Origin: Bacteroidaceae bacterium
Lineage (GTDB): Bacteria > Bacteroidota > Bacteroidia > Bacteroidales > Bacteroidaceae
DNA: 43,816 nucleotides
Assembly (NCBI GenBank): GCA_017471185.1
Contig: JAFUVZ010000075.1
Location: forward strand, 1-43,816
Direction: 5' to 3'
This document shows positions 25,344 through 35,341 of this stretch, piece by piece. The notes below the pieces were generated by a model. It saw nothing but the letters and a program-made list of their open reading frames with translations, was not told where the DNA came from and searched no databases. Made by a program: the position numbers and the translations under genes. Numbering within the stretch: position 1 is the stretch's first letter; every line of letters begins with the position of its first letter.

Positions 25344-27512
25344 TTACTCTTCGTCAAGCAGAATCTCCAGGATGGTGCATGCAGCCTTAGCCACAGAGGT
25401 ACCAGGACCGAAGATAGCACTTACGCCAGCCTTGTAGAGGAAGTCGTAGTCCTGAGCAGGAATCACACCACCTGCAATGACGATGATATCCTCGCGACCC
25501 AGCTTCTTTAATTCTTCAATCAGCTGAGGAATCAAGGTCTTGTGACCAGCAGCCAGAGAAGATGCGCCCACTACGTGAACGTCGTTCTCAACAGCCTCAC
25601 GAGCAGCTTCCGCTGGAGTCTGGAACAATGGTCCCATATCCACATCGAAACCACAGTCAGCATAACCAGTTGCAACGACCTTAGCACCACGGTCGTGACC
25701 GTCCTGACCCATCTTTGCCACCATGATACGTGGCTGACGGCCTTCCTTCTTTGCAAACTCCTGAGCCAGGCGGCAAGCCTTCTCGAAGTCGCTGTCATTC
25801 TTAGATTCTGATGAATACACGCCTGAAATAGTTCTAATTACTGCTTTATAACGGCCTACGATAGTCTCGCAAGCGTCTGAAATCTCACCCAAAGTACAAC
25901 GCAAACCTGCTGCCTTAACAGCCAAAGCCAGCAAATTGTTCTTGCTCTTGCGGCCTTCAGCAAAGTCACGTACGCACTCTGTAATTTCAGCCAGAGCTGC
26001 CTGACAAGCAGCCTCATCACGGTTAGCACGCAACTTTTTCAGGTTCTCAACCTGCTCTAAGCGAACAGCAGTGTTGTCAATTTCCAGAATGTCGATCGGT
26101 TCTTCATGATCCAGACGATACTTATTGGTACCAACGATAGTCTGAACGCCTGAGTCAATACGAGCCTGAGTACGGGCAGCTGCCTCTTCGATACGCATCT
26201 TTGGCAGACCAGTTTCGATAGCCTTTGCCATACCGCCCAACTTCTCGATTTCCTGAATATGCTCCCAAGCCTTATGCACTAATTCGTTGGTCAGAGACTC
26301 TACATAGTAAGATCCACCCCATGGGTCAATCTGCTTGCAGACATTGGTCTCTTCCTGAATATAAATCTGGGTATTACGAGCAATACGAGCTGAGAAGTCA
26401 GTAGGCAATGCGATAGCCTCATCCAAAGCGTTGGTGTGCAGTGACTGAGTGTGGCCCAATGCAGCAGCCATAGCCTCGATACAAGTACGGCCTACGTTGT
26501 TGAACGGATCCTGCTCAGTAAGTGACCAACCAGAAGTCTGCGAGTGAGTACGCAATGCCAAAGACTTAGGATTAGTAGCGCCGAAACTCTTCACAATCTT
26601 AGCCCACAGCAGACGACCAGCACGCATCTTGGCAATCTCCATGAAGTGGTTCATACCGATAGCCCAGAAGAATGAAAGACGAGGAGCGAAAGCATCAACA
26701 GGGATACCTGCGTTCACACCAGTACGGAGGTAATCCATACCATCAGCCAAAGTGTAAGCCAACTCAATATCAGCGGTAGCGCCTGCTTCCTGCATGTGGT
26801 AGCCAGAGATAGAAATAGAGTTGAACTTAGGCATGTTTTGTGAAGTATATTCAAAGATATCAGCAATAATCTTCATAGAGAATGCTGGTGGATAGATATA
26901 GGTGTTACGCACCATGAACTCCTTCAAGATATCATTCTGAATAGTTCCAGCCATTTCTTCCAACTTAGCGCCCTGTTCCAGACCTGCGTTGATGTAGAAT
27001 GCCATAATTGGCAATACAGCACCATTCATTGTCATAGACACAGACATCTTATTCAATGGAATACCATTGAACAGCACCTTCATGTTCTCAAGAGAGCAGA
27101 TAGACACACCAGCCTTACCCACATCACCAACTACTCGGGCGTTATCCGGGTCATAACCACGATGGGTAGGAAGGTCAAATGCTACAGACAGACCTTTCTG
27201 ACCAGATGCAAGGTTACGACGATAGAATGCGTTTGACTCCTCAGCAGTTGAGAAACCAGCGTACTGACGGATGGTCCAAGGACGCAGAGGATACATAGCT
27301 GAATACGGGCCACGCAGGAATGGAGGAATACCAGACACAAAGTCCAGATGTTCCATACCCTCCAAGTCCTCCTTGGTGTAAGCGGGCTTTACATGGATAT
27401 GTTCTGGGGTTTCCCAGTCGGCAGTAACAGCGTTAGCTTTCTGCCATGCAGCGCCATCGGTAGCCTGACCAAGGGCTGCATATATATCTAAGTTTTTAAA
27501 ATCTTTTCTCAT
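25344..27512 (-). CDS. mutB: Methylmalonyl-CoA mutase, large (catalytic) subunit
   Basis: A 722-residue adenosylcobalamin-dependent mutase interconverting succinyl-CoA and (R)-methylmalonyl-CoA on the route to or from propionate. The N-terminal TIM barrel has [21 protein letters not shown] and [19 protein letters not shown]. The C-terminal B12 domain carries [16 protein letters not shown] (the DxHxxG base-off motif) and later [17 protein letters not shown]. Full length for the family. Its start lies 6 bp after the mutA stop, and it is terminated at 25293-25319. Confidence 0.97.
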   Translation of the reverse strand: MRKDFKNLDIYAALGQATDGAAWQKANAVTADWETPEHIHVKPAYTKEDLEGMEHLDFVSGIPPFLRGPYSAMYPLRPWTIRQYAGFSTAEESNAFYRRNLASGQKGLSVAFDLPTHRGYDPDNARVVGDVGKAGVSICSLENMKVLFNGIPLNKMSVSMTMNGAVLPIMAFYINAGLEQGAKLEEMAGTIQNDILKEFMVRNTYIYPPAFSMKIIADIFEYTSQNMPKFNSISISGYHMQEAGATADIELAYTLADGMDYLRTGVNAGIPVDAFAPRLSFFWAIGMNHFMEIAKMRAGRLLWAKIVKSFGATNPKSLALRTHSQTSGWSLTEQDPFNNVGRTCIEAMAAALGHTQSLHTNALDEAIALPTDFSARIARNTQIYIQEETNVCKQIDPWGGSYYVESLTNELVHKAWEHIQEIEKLGGMAKAIETGLPKMRIEEAAARTQARIDSGVQTIVGTNKYRLDHEEPIDILEIDNTAVRLEQVENLKKLRANRDEAACQAALAEITECVRDFAEGRKSKNNLLALAVKAAGLRCTLGEISDACETIVGRYKAVIRTISGVYSSESKNDSDFEKACRLAQEFAKKEGRQPRIMVAKMGQDGHDRGAKVVATGYADCGFDVDMGPLFQTPAEAAREAVENDVHVVGASSLAAGHKTLIPQLIEELKKLGREDIIVIAGGVIPAQDYDFLYKAGVSAIFGPGTSVAKAACTILEILLDEE

Positions 27513-27518
27513 GATGTC

Positions 27519-29369
27519 TTACTTCAATAATTTAGCGTTGTATTCCTTCATTGTTTCCAGCACATTGCAACGAACATGGATGAAGTTCTCGATACCCTGT
27601 GCCTTCAGGTCGTCCATGCAAGCAGGAGCACCTGCCACGATGAACATAGCGCGACCGTTCAGATACTGGAATGCAGGAACTGCATATTCTGCATATTCAT
27701 CATCGCTTGAGCAGAGCACCACGATGTCAGCGTCAGCTGCCAGAGCAGCGTCAACACCTTCCTCAACAGTCTTGAAGCCAAGGTTGTCAATAACCTTGTA
27801 GCCTGCGGTTGCCAGGAAGTTGCAAGAGAACTGAGCGCGAGCCTGACGCATAGCCAGGTTACCGATGGTCAGCATGAATGCCACAGGACGCTTAGCAGCA
27901 GCTTCAGTCTCCAGACGCAGAGCCTCGAATTCAGAAGCGGCACGGTCGAACTTCAGCGTTGCGATTTCAGTCTCGGCCTTGTCACCACAGCAGCAGCAAA
28001 CGTCAACTGGTTTCTTGCCATTGCTTACCTCTGTGAAGTTAGGATATTGGTTGGTACCTACGAGGATTTCCTTACGCTTAGCTACGTTAGCGTGACGGGT
28101 CTTAGTGCTTTCAGCCACAGCTGCCTGCACCTTGCCAGCCTTCACCTGTGCGTAGAAGCCACCGTCTTCCTCAACAGCGAGGAACAGCTTCCAAGCCTGC
28201 TCAGCGATAGCTACTGTCAGGTTCTCGATGTAGTAAGAACCACCGGCTACGTCAACGATACGGCCCATGTGGCTCTCTTCCTTCAGCAACAGCTGCTGGT
28301 TGCGTGCCAGACGCTCAGAGAAGTCGTTAGGCTCTTCGTAAGTAACGTCAAACGGAGTAACTGTCATTGAATCCACACCACCCAGTGCAGCACTCATAGC
28401 CTCTGTCTGCGTACGCAGCAGGTTCATGTGAGCGTCAAATACGGTAAGGTTGTAGGTTGATGTAACAGCATGCATGTGAATCTTGCAAGCCTCCTTGTTG
28501 TCAGTGTAGGTAGCCATGATGTTAGCCCACAGCAGACGAGCAGCACGGAACTTGGCGATTTCCATGAAGTAGTTAGGGCTAACACCCAGGTTGAAACGCA
28601 TCTTCTGGTTCACTGTCTCTGCAGATACACCAGCATCAGTCAACAGGTTCAGGTATTCAGCACCCCAAGCCAAAGCATAGCCCAGCTCCTGATAGATGAA
28701 TGAGCCAGCATTCTGAAGATTGAAAGCACCTACACCGATTACCTGATACTGTGGCAACTCAGCAGTCGCCTCAATCAGAGCCTTCATGGTTGCTACAGCA
28801 TCTGGACGCTCATGTCCGCGAGTCATCATTTTGCCAATGAAGTCGTAGTCGATAGAACCCTTGAGCTCAGCCAAAGGATAATTGTTCTTCTTGAAGTAAG
28901 CCACCAGCAGGTTAGCCAGGTTCACAGCCTTCTTCATGCAGCAAGCGAAGTTCAGCTCCACGCACTGAGGCAGGATGCCGTTCAGCAAAGTCTCAATGAA
29001 CTTTTCGTCAACCTCTGCATGACCGAGGCTGAACATCAGAGAGTCAACGCCACGGTTCAGCACATCGAGGGCTTTCTTGTTAGCCTCTGCAGGATCAGTT
29101 ACCTTCAAGTCCTGACGTACAAACCAAGTGTTGTCTTTCTTCTTGTTACCTCTCAGATAAGGGAACTCGCCAGGAAGAGAGTTGATGGTCTTCAGATCCT
29201 TCACATTCTCCAGGCGGTAGAAAGGAAACACATTGAATCCTTCATTGGTTCTCCAGACAAGTTTCTTGTCGAATGGAGCGCCTTTCAGGTCGGTAGTAAT
29301 CTTCTCAATCCACTGTTCGGTAGTGGTCGGAGAGAACTCCGTGAAAAGCTTTTCTTTCAATTCTGCCAT
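27519..29369 (-). CDS. mutA: Methylmalonyl-CoA mutase, small subunit
   Basis: A 616-residue paralogue of MutB that forms the heterodimer but does not bind B12: the DxHxxG motif is absent from its C-terminal domain (region ATAGYKVIDNLGFKTVEEGVD), as is normal for MutA. The barrel domain has HAVTSTYNLTVFDAHMNLLRTQTEAMSAALGG. An unusual CCCCGD cluster occurs near residue 450 (KKPVDVCCCCGDKAETE), in the linker between barrel and B12-like domain. First gene of the mutA-mutB operon; a -7 box is at 29425-29432. Confidence 0.95.
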   Translation of the reverse strand: MAELKEKLFTEFSPTTTEQWIEKITTDLKGAPFDKKLVWRTNEGFNVFPFYRLENVKDLKTINSLPGEFPYLRGNKKKDNTWFVRQDLKVTDPAEANKKALDVLNRGVDSLMFSLGHAEVDEKFIETLLNGILPQCVELNFACCMKKAVNLANLLVAYFKKNNYPLAELKGSIDYDFIGKMMTRGHERPDAVATMKALIEATAELPQYQVIGVGAFNLQNAGSFIYQELGYALAWGAEYLNLLTDAGVSAETVNQKMRFNLGVSPNYFMEIAKFRAARLLWANIMATYTDNKEACKIHMHAVTSTYNLTVFDAHMNLLRTQTEAMSAALGGVDSMTVTPFDVTYEEPNDFSERLARNQQLLLKEESHMGRIVDVAGGSYYIENLTVAIAEQAWKLFLAVEEDGGFYAQVKAGKVQAAVAESTKTRHANVAKRKEILVGTNQYPNFTEVSNGKKPVDVCCCCGDKAETEIATLKFDRAASEFEALRLETEAAAKRPVAFMLTIGNLAMRQARAQFSCNFLATAGYKVIDNLGFKTVEEGVDAALAADADIVVLCSSDDEYAEYAVPAFQYLNGRAMFIVAGAPACMDDLKAQGIENFIHVRCNVLETMKEYNAKLLK

Positions 29370-29424
29370 TGTAAAATAAATTATTTAAAATTAAAAATTG
29401 ATTGTAATATTATAAAATCGGGTG

Positions 29425-29432
29425 CAAAGATA
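29425..29432 (-). promoter_or_regulatory. -7 box of the mutAB operon
   Basis: TATCTTTG on the minus strand, about 55 bases before the mutA start. No clear TTTG at the -33 position; instead an AT-rich palindrome TCTTTAA-TAG-TTAAAGA (29456-29472) covers that place and could be a regulator site or the tail hairpin of the GH20 gene's transcript boundary. Confidence 0.45.
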
Positions 29433-29493
29433 CAAAAAATACGTGGATAAACGGCTCTTTAATAGTTAAAGAATGGTAATATAATATGTATAT

Positions 29494-31137
29494 TTATCGA
29501 AAAACATGCTGTGCCACCGTCCAATGATGAAGGTCATATATGGTTTTCAACCGCTTCAGCCTAACCAAAAAGGCATCATAATCCTTCTTGTCAGGTTGCA
29601 GCCATTGGACTTCGGCCAATGCCGCCATACGAGGAAGCACCATATATTCAGCATGTTGCGGATAAGTGATGTATTCCGTCCAGAGATTTGCCTGCACACC
29701 CAGGATATGTTTAGCCTCCTCTTCCGTCAGTTCTGCAGCAACAGGCTCAAAGGCATACACGTCCTTTACCTGTACGTTGCCACCAATCGAAAACGGTTCG
29801 TATAAGATATCGCCTGTCTGATAATAATCGAAATACATAGCATTGTAGGGTGTCATGATGACATCGTGCCCCAGCTTGGCAGCTTTCGCTCCTGGCTCTG
29901 CTCCTCGCCAAGACATGATGGTGGAAGTCTGGTCAACGCCACAGCTCAGCAGTTCGTCCCAACCGAGCAGCGTCTTACCATGCACATGCAGGAATTTCTC
30001 CACACGACGGGTGAAATAGCCCTGCAAGAGATCCTCCTTCGTCTGCCCTTCCTGAGGTACCAGCCCTTCGTCCTTGATGCGTTGCTGGCAGAGCGGACAT
30101 TCCGCCCAACGGTCGCGAGGACATTCATCGCCACCGATATGGATGATGTCTGAAGGGAAGACCGTGATCAGTTCCGCCAGCACATCCTCCACGAACTGAA
30201 AAGTCACTTCCTTGCCTGGACATAACACATCAGGGAAGATACCCCAGAGGTGAGACACCTCATACGGGCCACCCGTGCAACCCAGTTCGGGATAAGCTGC
30301 CAAAGCAGCGAGCATGTGTCCAGGCATATCTATCTCAGGAATAATGGTAATGTAGCGGTCGGCAGCATACTTCACGATTTCACGGCATTCCTCTTGGGTG
30401 TAGAAGCCTCCGTGCCTCACCCTGTCGTCAACGTCTGAGTTACGGCTTATCGTAGTGCCAGACCGCCAGGCGCCAATCTCCGTCAGACGAGGATATTTCT
30501 TGATCTCAATGCGCCATCCCTGATCGTCAGAGATATGCCAATGCAGACGGTTCATCCCATGGAGAGCAAGGAGGTCTATGTATTCCTTCACAAAATCAAG
30601 TGAGAAAAAATGCCTTGCACAATCCAGGTGCATGCCTCGATAAGGGAATCTGGGTTCATCAGCAATGCTCACTGCAGGCAGGGTTACGCCTTGCCCTTTT
30701 TCCTGCATGACGGGCAACGACTTACGCAAGGTCTGGATGCCAAGGAATACACCAGCTGGCGTCTTGCCAGTAATCACCACTCCTTTTGCATTGACAGTCA
30801 GGGTATAACCCTCCTCATTCTGTATTTTCCCATCAAGCGCAAGCAATATGTTTCCCTTGCCAACTTTGGCTGCTTTGGCCTTCGCAGGCATAGGCTGTGT
30901 GCCCAGACGCATCCGCGTCATCTCGTTCACATAGTCGCTCAGGAACCGGGCATTGCGCTCCATATCGGCATTCTCTTCCGGATAGACCACTACGGCTGAT
31001 TCGCTCAACAGAAACCCTGCGCCTGCTGGTTGACTTACAGTCTTGGGAAGAGGCACCACCTCGTAATTGGCCACTTGAGCCTTAGCGACCACTGATAGCA
31101 CACACAACGTGCACAGTAAAAAGAAAAAGTTCTTCAT
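29494..31137 (-). CDS. Beta-N-acetylhexosaminidase, GH20
   Basis: A 547-residue exported glycosidase with signal peptide MKNFFFLLCTLCVLSVVAKA. Residues about 25-155 form the GH20 N-terminal alpha/beta domain. The TIM barrel starts at FPYRGMHLDCARHFF and includes LHWHISDDQGWRIEIKKYP, IPEIDMPGH and the catalytic pair Asp-Glu in IHIGGDECPRDRW; WDELLSCG and GVQANLWTEY line the active site. It releases terminal GlcNAc or GalNAc from glycans in the periplasm. With NagA it points to host- or fungal-glycan use. No lipobox seen. The gene stands alone, divergent from the transporter at 31272. Confidence 0.94.
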   Translation of the reverse strand: MKNFFFLLCTLCVLSVVAKAQVANYEVVPLPKTVSQPAGAGFLLSESAVVVYPEENADMERNARFLSDYVNEMTRMRLGTQPMPAKAKAAKVGKGNILLALDGKIQNEEGYTLTVNAKGVVITGKTPAGVFLGIQTLRKSLPVMQEKGQGVTLPAVSIADEPRFPYRGMHLDCARHFFSLDFVKEYIDLLALHGMNRLHWHISDDQGWRIEIKKYPRLTEIGAWRSGTTISRNSDVDDRVRHGGFYTQEECREIVKYAADRYITIIPEIDMPGHMLAALAAYPELGCTGGPYEVSHLWGIFPDVLCPGKEVTFQFVEDVLAELITVFPSDIIHIGGDECPRDRWAECPLCQQRIKDEGLVPQEGQTKEDLLQGYFTRRVEKFLHVHGKTLLGWDELLSCGVDQTSTIMSWRGAEPGAKAAKLGHDVIMTPYNAMYFDYYQTGDILYEPFSIGGNVQVKDVYAFEPVAAELTEEEAKHILGVQANLWTEYITYPQHAEYMVLPRMAALAEVQWLQPDKKDYDAFLVRLKRLKTIYDLHHWTVAQHVFR

Positions 31138-31190
31138 AGTATCATAGATTTTATTTTATCAAGCTTTAATCATGCAAAAATACTCATTTT

Positions 31191-31222
31191 TTTGTTTAAT
31201 TGTTCGGTTTGCACTAATTTTG
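31191..31222 (+). promoter_or_regulatory. Promoter of the AspT-type transporter
   Basis: TTTG at 31191-31194 and TAATTTTG at 31215-31222 with a 20-base spacer. The ATG at 31272 follows about 43 bases after the predicted start. A minus-strand TATTTTTG box (31175-31182) may serve the divergent GH20 gene. Confidence 0.6.
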
Positions 31223-31271
31223 CAGGCGGAAATATGAAAGGAAAAGTTTAACTGATTAGTTTTTAGGTATT

Positions 31272-32933
31272 ATGGATTGGTTACAAAGTTTATTGTGGGA
31301 TACAACATCGGTGGCACACATCGTGCTGCTTTATTCATTTGTCATTGCAGCTGGCGTTTTCTTGGGCAAGCAGAAGGTTTATGGGGTCTCCTTAGGAGTC
31401 ACCTTCGTGCTGTTCATGGGCATCCTGGCCGGGCATTTCGGCTTTACGGGCAACACTGACATCCTGCATTTTATTCGTGATTTCGGACTGATTCTCTTTG
31501 TGTTCTGTATAGGTCTTCAGGTAGGTCCTTCATTCTTCACGTCTTTCCAACAGGGAGGCGTCAGGCTGAATCTGCTCGCCACGGCCATCATCGCTCTTGA
31601 CATCGTGGTGACCTTAGCTATCTTCTACATGGATGGCTCTGTGGAACTGCCTATGATGATTGGTGTGCTCTACGGAGCCGTGACTAACACGCCTGGTCTT
31701 GGTGCTGCACAAGAAGCCCTGAATCAGATAGGTTACACAGGCGATCCCATCGCGTTGGGTTATGCATGCGCTTATCCCTTGGGTGTGATCGGTATCATAG
31801 TAGCTATGCTGATTATCAAGAAGCTGTTTAAGATTCATGCCAAGGAAGAGGAGAAATCTTTAGAGGGACAGGAAGATACCAGCAAGCAGCCTCACACATT
31901 ATATCTGGAGGTTCGCAACGAGGCGATTGACGGCAAACAGCTCTTGGAGGTGAAATCGCTTTCCGGACGTAATTTCGTGGTGTCACGCATCAGACACAAC
32001 GGCTATTTGGACAGTCCCAATCAAGAAACAATATTTAATATCGGTGATCAGTTGCGTATCGTCTGTGCCGAGGATGATGCTCCCGGCATCACGGCTTTCA
32101 TCGGACGTGAGATTGAGGGCGTGAAATGGGAGGACAAGCATTTCCCGTTGGTTTCAAGACGAATCCTCGTCACCAAGTCGGAGATAAACGGCAAGAAATT
32201 AGGCGACTTACATTTCCGCAGCATGCACGGAGTGAATGTGACGCGTGTGAACCGTTCAGGTATGGACCTGTTCGCTGCTCCAAACCTGAAGTTACAGGTG
32301 GGCGACCGTGTGATGGTAGTTGGTCCGCAAGATGCCATAGAGCGCGTAGCCAGGGTACTGGGCAATGAGATGAAGAAGCTCGACACACCAAACATCATCA
32401 CCATCTTCGTGGGCATCTTCTTAGGTATCTTGATAGGTAGCATCCCTATCATGTTCCCTGGTATCCCTACCCCCGTGAAGTTAGGTCTGGCAGGCGGACC
32501 GTTGGTAGTGGCTATTCTGATAGGCCGGTTCGGCTATAAGTTCAAGCTTATCACCTATACCACCATGAGTGCCAATCTGATGCTCCGCGAATTGGGCATT
32601 GTCTTGTTCTTAGCGAGTGTAGGCATCGAGGCGGGCGAGAGCTTTGTAAAGACGGTAGTTGAAGGTGGTGGTATGATGTACGTGCTCTATGGCTTCCTCA
32701 TCACCATCATCCCGTTACTGCTCGTTGGCTTGTTTGCCCGTTGGAAATACCAGATGAACTACCTGACTCTGATGGGACTCATCAGTGGTAGCTATACCCA
32801 ACCGGCTGCCTTAGCTTACGCCAACCAACAGACTGATACTGACGCATCCTCTGTAGGATATTCAACGGTTTATCCTTTGAGTATGTTCTTAAGGATCATC
32901 GTAGGACAGGTGATATTGTTAGCGATGATGTAA
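31272..32933 (+). CDS. AspT/YidE/YbjL-type transporter with two RCK_C domains
   Basis: A 553-residue inner-membrane protein. Residues 1-185 and 375-553 each contain about five to six hydrophobic helices in the repeated AspT antiporter module ([20 protein letters not shown] and [19 protein letters not shown] are the matching signature loops). Residues about 205-365 are two soluble TrkA-C/RCK_C domains ([28 protein letters not shown]). The founding member AspT exchanges aspartate for alanine; the substrate of this branch is unknown. Own promoter at 31191-31222; ends before the tandem palindromes. Confidence 0.92.
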   Translation: MDWLQSLLWDTTSVAHIVLLYSFVIAAGVFLGKQKVYGVSLGVTFVLFMGILAGHFGFTGNTDILHFIRDFGLILFVFCIGLQVGPSFFTSFQQGGVRLNLLATAIIALDIVVTLAIFYMDGSVELPMMIGVLYGAVTNTPGLGAAQEALNQIGYTGDPIALGYACAYPLGVIGIIVAMLIIKKLFKIHAKEEEKSLEGQEDTSKQPHTLYLEVRNEAIDGKQLLEVKSLSGRNFVVSRIRHNGYLDSPNQETIFNIGDQLRIVCAEDDAPGITAFIGREIEGVKWEDKHFPLVSRRILVTKSEINGKKLGDLHFRSMHGVNVTRVNRSGMDLFAAPNLKLQVGDRVMVVGPQDAIERVARVLGNEMKKLDTPNIITIFVGIFLGILIGSIPIMFPGIPTPVKLGLAGGPLVVAILIGRFGYKFKLITYTTMSANLMLRELGIVLFLASVGIEAGESFVKTVVEGGGMMYVLYGFLITIIPLLLVGLFARWKYQMNYLTLMGLISGSYTQPAALAYANQQTDTDASSVGYSTVYPLSMFLRIIVGQVILLAMM

Positions 32934-32946
32934 CAAGAGAAAAAGG

Positions 32947-33039
32947 GAGATTTAGCCAGGAAACCACCAATAATTTGGCTAAATCTCAATTTTTTTACGA
33001 GATTTAGCCAGGAAACATCCTCAGAATTGGCTAAATCTC
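32947..33039. repeat. Two tandem palindromes (52-bp direct repeat)
   Basis: Two inverted repeats of 12-bp arms, GAGATTTAGCCA ... TGGCTAAATCTC, at 32947-32987 and 32999-33039. Each is followed by AATTTTTTTA, so both look like intrinsic terminators for the transporter. The first 18 bases of each unit are identical, while the loops differ. The second ends 10 bp before the -7 box of the ATPase gene (33050-33057), so they may also serve as operator sites. Confidence 0.85.
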
Positions 33040-33049
33040 AATTTTTTTA

Positions 33050-33057
33050 TAACTTTG
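33050..33057 (+). promoter_or_regulatory. -7 box of the AAA ATPase gene
   Basis: TAACTTTG, 19 bases before the ATG at 33077. The -33 position would fall in the right arm of the second palindrome (TTGG at 33027-33030), so a factor bound there would cover the promoter. Confidence 0.5.
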
Positions 33058-33076
33058 CGCCAAAACAGATGAAGTT

Positions 33077-34540
33077 ATGAAAGAAAACATCATTGGCCGC
33101 AAAGAAGAAATATCCCGCTTGGAGCAATACGTAGGCAGCTCCCGTTCAGAGTTTATCGTCCTTTATGGCAGGCGACGCATCGGAAAGACTTTCCTCATCA
33201 AGGAACTGTTTGAGGGGAAGTTCACCTTCCGCATGAGTGGCAAGGAGAACGCCAATACAGAGGAACAATTAGAGAACTTCTACTACACCCTATGCAACTA
33301 CGCCGCCCATGTCGAAAAGCCCAAGACCTGGGCACAGGCATTCCACGCCTTGACTGAATACATAGAGAAAGAGACCCATGAAGGTCTGAAAATCATCTTC
33401 TTCGACGAGTTGCCTTGGTTTGACACAAACAACTCTAAATTCATCAGTGCCTTAGAGCATTTCTGGAACGACTGGGCCGCTTATCGCAAAGACATCAAGC
33501 TCATTGCCTGTGGAAGTGCCACCACCTGGATGCTCGACAACATCATCAATGCCAGAGGAGGCTTACACAACCGAGCCACGCACACCATCCTGCTCTCACC
33601 ATTCACGCTGCATGAAACCGAGCTATACTTCAAGGCATACGGATTCCCATACGAGCGGGCGGAACTGATAGACTGCTATATGGCAGTGGGTGGAGTGGCT
33701 TACTACCTGTCACTGTTTGAGCAGGGAAAGAGTGTAGCGCAAAACATCGAGTCTTTGTGCTTTACGCGGGGAGGAGAGCTGGTGGATGAGTTCCAGAAGA
33801 TATTCAGGTCGCTCTTCCGCAAGGCCGACAACCACATTGCCGTCATCACGGCCTTGCAGCAAAAGGGCATGGGCATGACACGCCAAGAGATTGTGGAAGC
33901 AGCTCATCAGACCAACAACGGCAACCTGACCAAGCTGCTGAGAGAGCTGGAGGAATGTGAGTTCATACGCAGCTACACACCATTCAAGAAAAGCAAGAAA
34001 GACATGCTGTTCCAGCTCATCGACCCATTCACCCTGTTCTATTTCCGTTTTATGTCAGAGGGAAAGCACTTCCTAAAGGGCTACTGGCAAAAGACACAGG
34101 CCACCAGCCGCTACCAGACCTGGTGCGGATATGCATTCGAGATTGTGTGCCTGAACCATCTGCAGCAAATTGTACACGCCTTAGGCATCGACGGCACCAT
34201 CAATACACCCTGCTCGTGGATATACCGCCCCTCAAAAGACACGCTGGAAAATGCCGAGGCCGATGAAGACCTGAGACACGGGGTGCAGATAGACCTGCTG
34301 ATTGACCGTTCAGACAAGTCTATCAGCATCTGTGAGATAAAATACACCCAAGGAGCGTATGAGATTACCAAAGATTACGAGGCGCATCTTGCCCAGCGGC
34401 TCCGCACTTTCCGCAAGGTGACAAAGACCCGCAAGTCACTGATTCCCGCTTTCATCACCCCTGAAGGGCTACTCGACAACCTCTATGCCCGCAGGGTGCA
34501 ACGCTCCATAACGGCCGACCAGCTGTTTGTTCCCCTGTAA
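33077..34540 (+). CDS. AAA ATPase with C-terminal DUF234/PD-(D/E)XK nuclease-like domain
   Basis: A 487-residue archaeal-type ATPase. Walker A is in LYGRRRIGKTFLIKELF (residues about 29-45), Walker B in KIIFFDELPWFD (about 105-116), with a sensor region LIACGSATTWMLDN. A winged-helix segment follows (GMTRQEIVEAAHQTNNGNLTKLLRELEE). The C-terminal part has VQIDLLIDRSDKSISICEIKY (about 420-440), the Asp...Glu-x-Lys pattern of PD-(D/E)XK nucleases. Such genes occur as variable, stand-alone loci in Bacteroidota and archaea; their role (defence, mobile, or housekeeping) is unknown. The repeated palindromes directly upstream may be linked to it. Confidence 0.88.
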   Translation: MKENIIGRKEEISRLEQYVGSSRSEFIVLYGRRRIGKTFLIKELFEGKFTFRMSGKENANTEEQLENFYYTLCNYAAHVEKPKTWAQAFHALTEYIEKETHEGLKIIFFDELPWFDTNNSKFISALEHFWNDWAAYRKDIKLIACGSATTWMLDNIINARGGLHNRATHTILLSPFTLHETELYFKAYGFPYERAELIDCYMAVGGVAYYLSLFEQGKSVAQNIESLCFTRGGELVDEFQKIFRSLFRKADNHIAVITALQQKGMGMTRQEIVEAAHQTNNGNLTKLLRELEECEFIRSYTPFKKSKKDMLFQLIDPFTLFYFRFMSEGKHFLKGYWQKTQATSRYQTWCGYAFEIVCLNHLQQIVHALGIDGTINTPCSWIYRPSKDTLENAEADEDLRHGVQIDLLIDRSDKSISICEIKYTQGAYEITKDYEAHLAQRLRTFRKVTKTRKSLIPAFITPEGLLDNLYARRVQRSITADQLFVPL

Positions 34541-34561
34541 GAATGCACTCCGACAGGGGCC

Positions 34562-35329
34562 TCAGTTACACATGGCCCCTCCATCAATCACAAAGTCCTG
34601 ACCTGTCACGAAGCGCGAGGCATCACTGGCCAGGTAGAGGGCGCAATAAGCGATGTCCTCAGCCTCTCCCAGCATACCCATAGGCGATTCGCTCTCGAAA
34701 TGCTTCTTCAGTTCGGGCATCTGCAGAATGCCGCGCGTCATCTCCGTCAAGATAAAGCCTGGATAGATGGTATTCACTCTCACACCCTTCTCTCCCAATC
34801 GTTTTGCTAAAGTCTTCGAGAAACTCTTGATGGCTCCTTTCGCTGCTGTGTAAGCCAATGGTCCGTTGGCCTTGAGGGCAGCTAATGAGGCGATATTGAT
34901 GATGCTGCCCTGATACTCGGCACATTTAGGCCAGGCGTACTTGCACATCATATAGACACTGCCTAAATCCACGCTCATCACTTTGTTGAAATTAGCGGAG
35001 TCAAATTCCAGTTCCAGGTCACCATGCTTGCCCTGGGTGCCTGCACTGTTGATAAGGATGTCCAGTCTGCCGAAAGTACTCACACAAGTCTCCACAGCCT
35101 GACGGCAATTGTCTTCCACACTGAGGTCTGCCACGATGTATCCACACACTCCCCCAGCCTGTTCTATCTCCTGCTTTACCTGTATGGCCCTTTCTTCCAC
35201 CATGTCGGCTACAAACACTTTGGCACCAGCTTCCGCAAGCAGCAGGGCACAAGCCTTGCCTATACCAGCCCCTCCGCCTGTGATGAGCGCCACCTTCCCA
35301 TCTACTCTGAATGCTTCAAGTCCTTTCAT
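34562..35329 (-). CDS. Short-chain dehydrogenase/reductase (SDR)
   Basis: A 255-residue classical SDR with the nucleotide-binding GGGAGIGKACALLLAEAGA at residues about 18-36, NSAG (90s), and catalytic Ser-Tyr-Lys in INIASLAALKANGPLAYTAAKGA. An Asp after beta-2 (VFVADMVEER) favours NAD(H) over NADP(H). IYPGFILTEMTRG and the C-terminal VIDGGAMCN are typical. The substrate cannot be read; FabG-like reductases, sugar-acid and hydroxysteroid dehydrogenases are all possible. It follows the tannase-like gene after 12 bp, so both are in one operon. Confidence 0.88.
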   Translation of the reverse strand: MKGLEAFRVDGKVALITGGGAGIGKACALLLAEAGAKVFVADMVEERAIQVKQEIEQAGGVCGYIVADLSVEDNCRQAVETCVSTFGRLDILINSAGTQGKHGDLELEFDSANFNKVMSVDLGSVYMMCKYAWPKCAEYQGSIINIASLAALKANGPLAYTAAKGAIKSFSKTLAKRLGEKGVRVNTIYPGFILTEMTRGILQMPELKKHFESESPMGMLGEAEDIAYCALYLASDASRFVTGQDFVIDGGAMCN

Positions 35330-35341
35330 ATCTTATCTTAC

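Noticed and set aside
27519-29369. MutA looking inactive because DxHxxG is missing
   Set aside because: The small subunit normally lacks the B12 motif; not a mutation.
32947-33039. Possible CRISPR repeats
   Set aside because: Only two units, each a palindrome with T-run; no spacer series and no cas genes.
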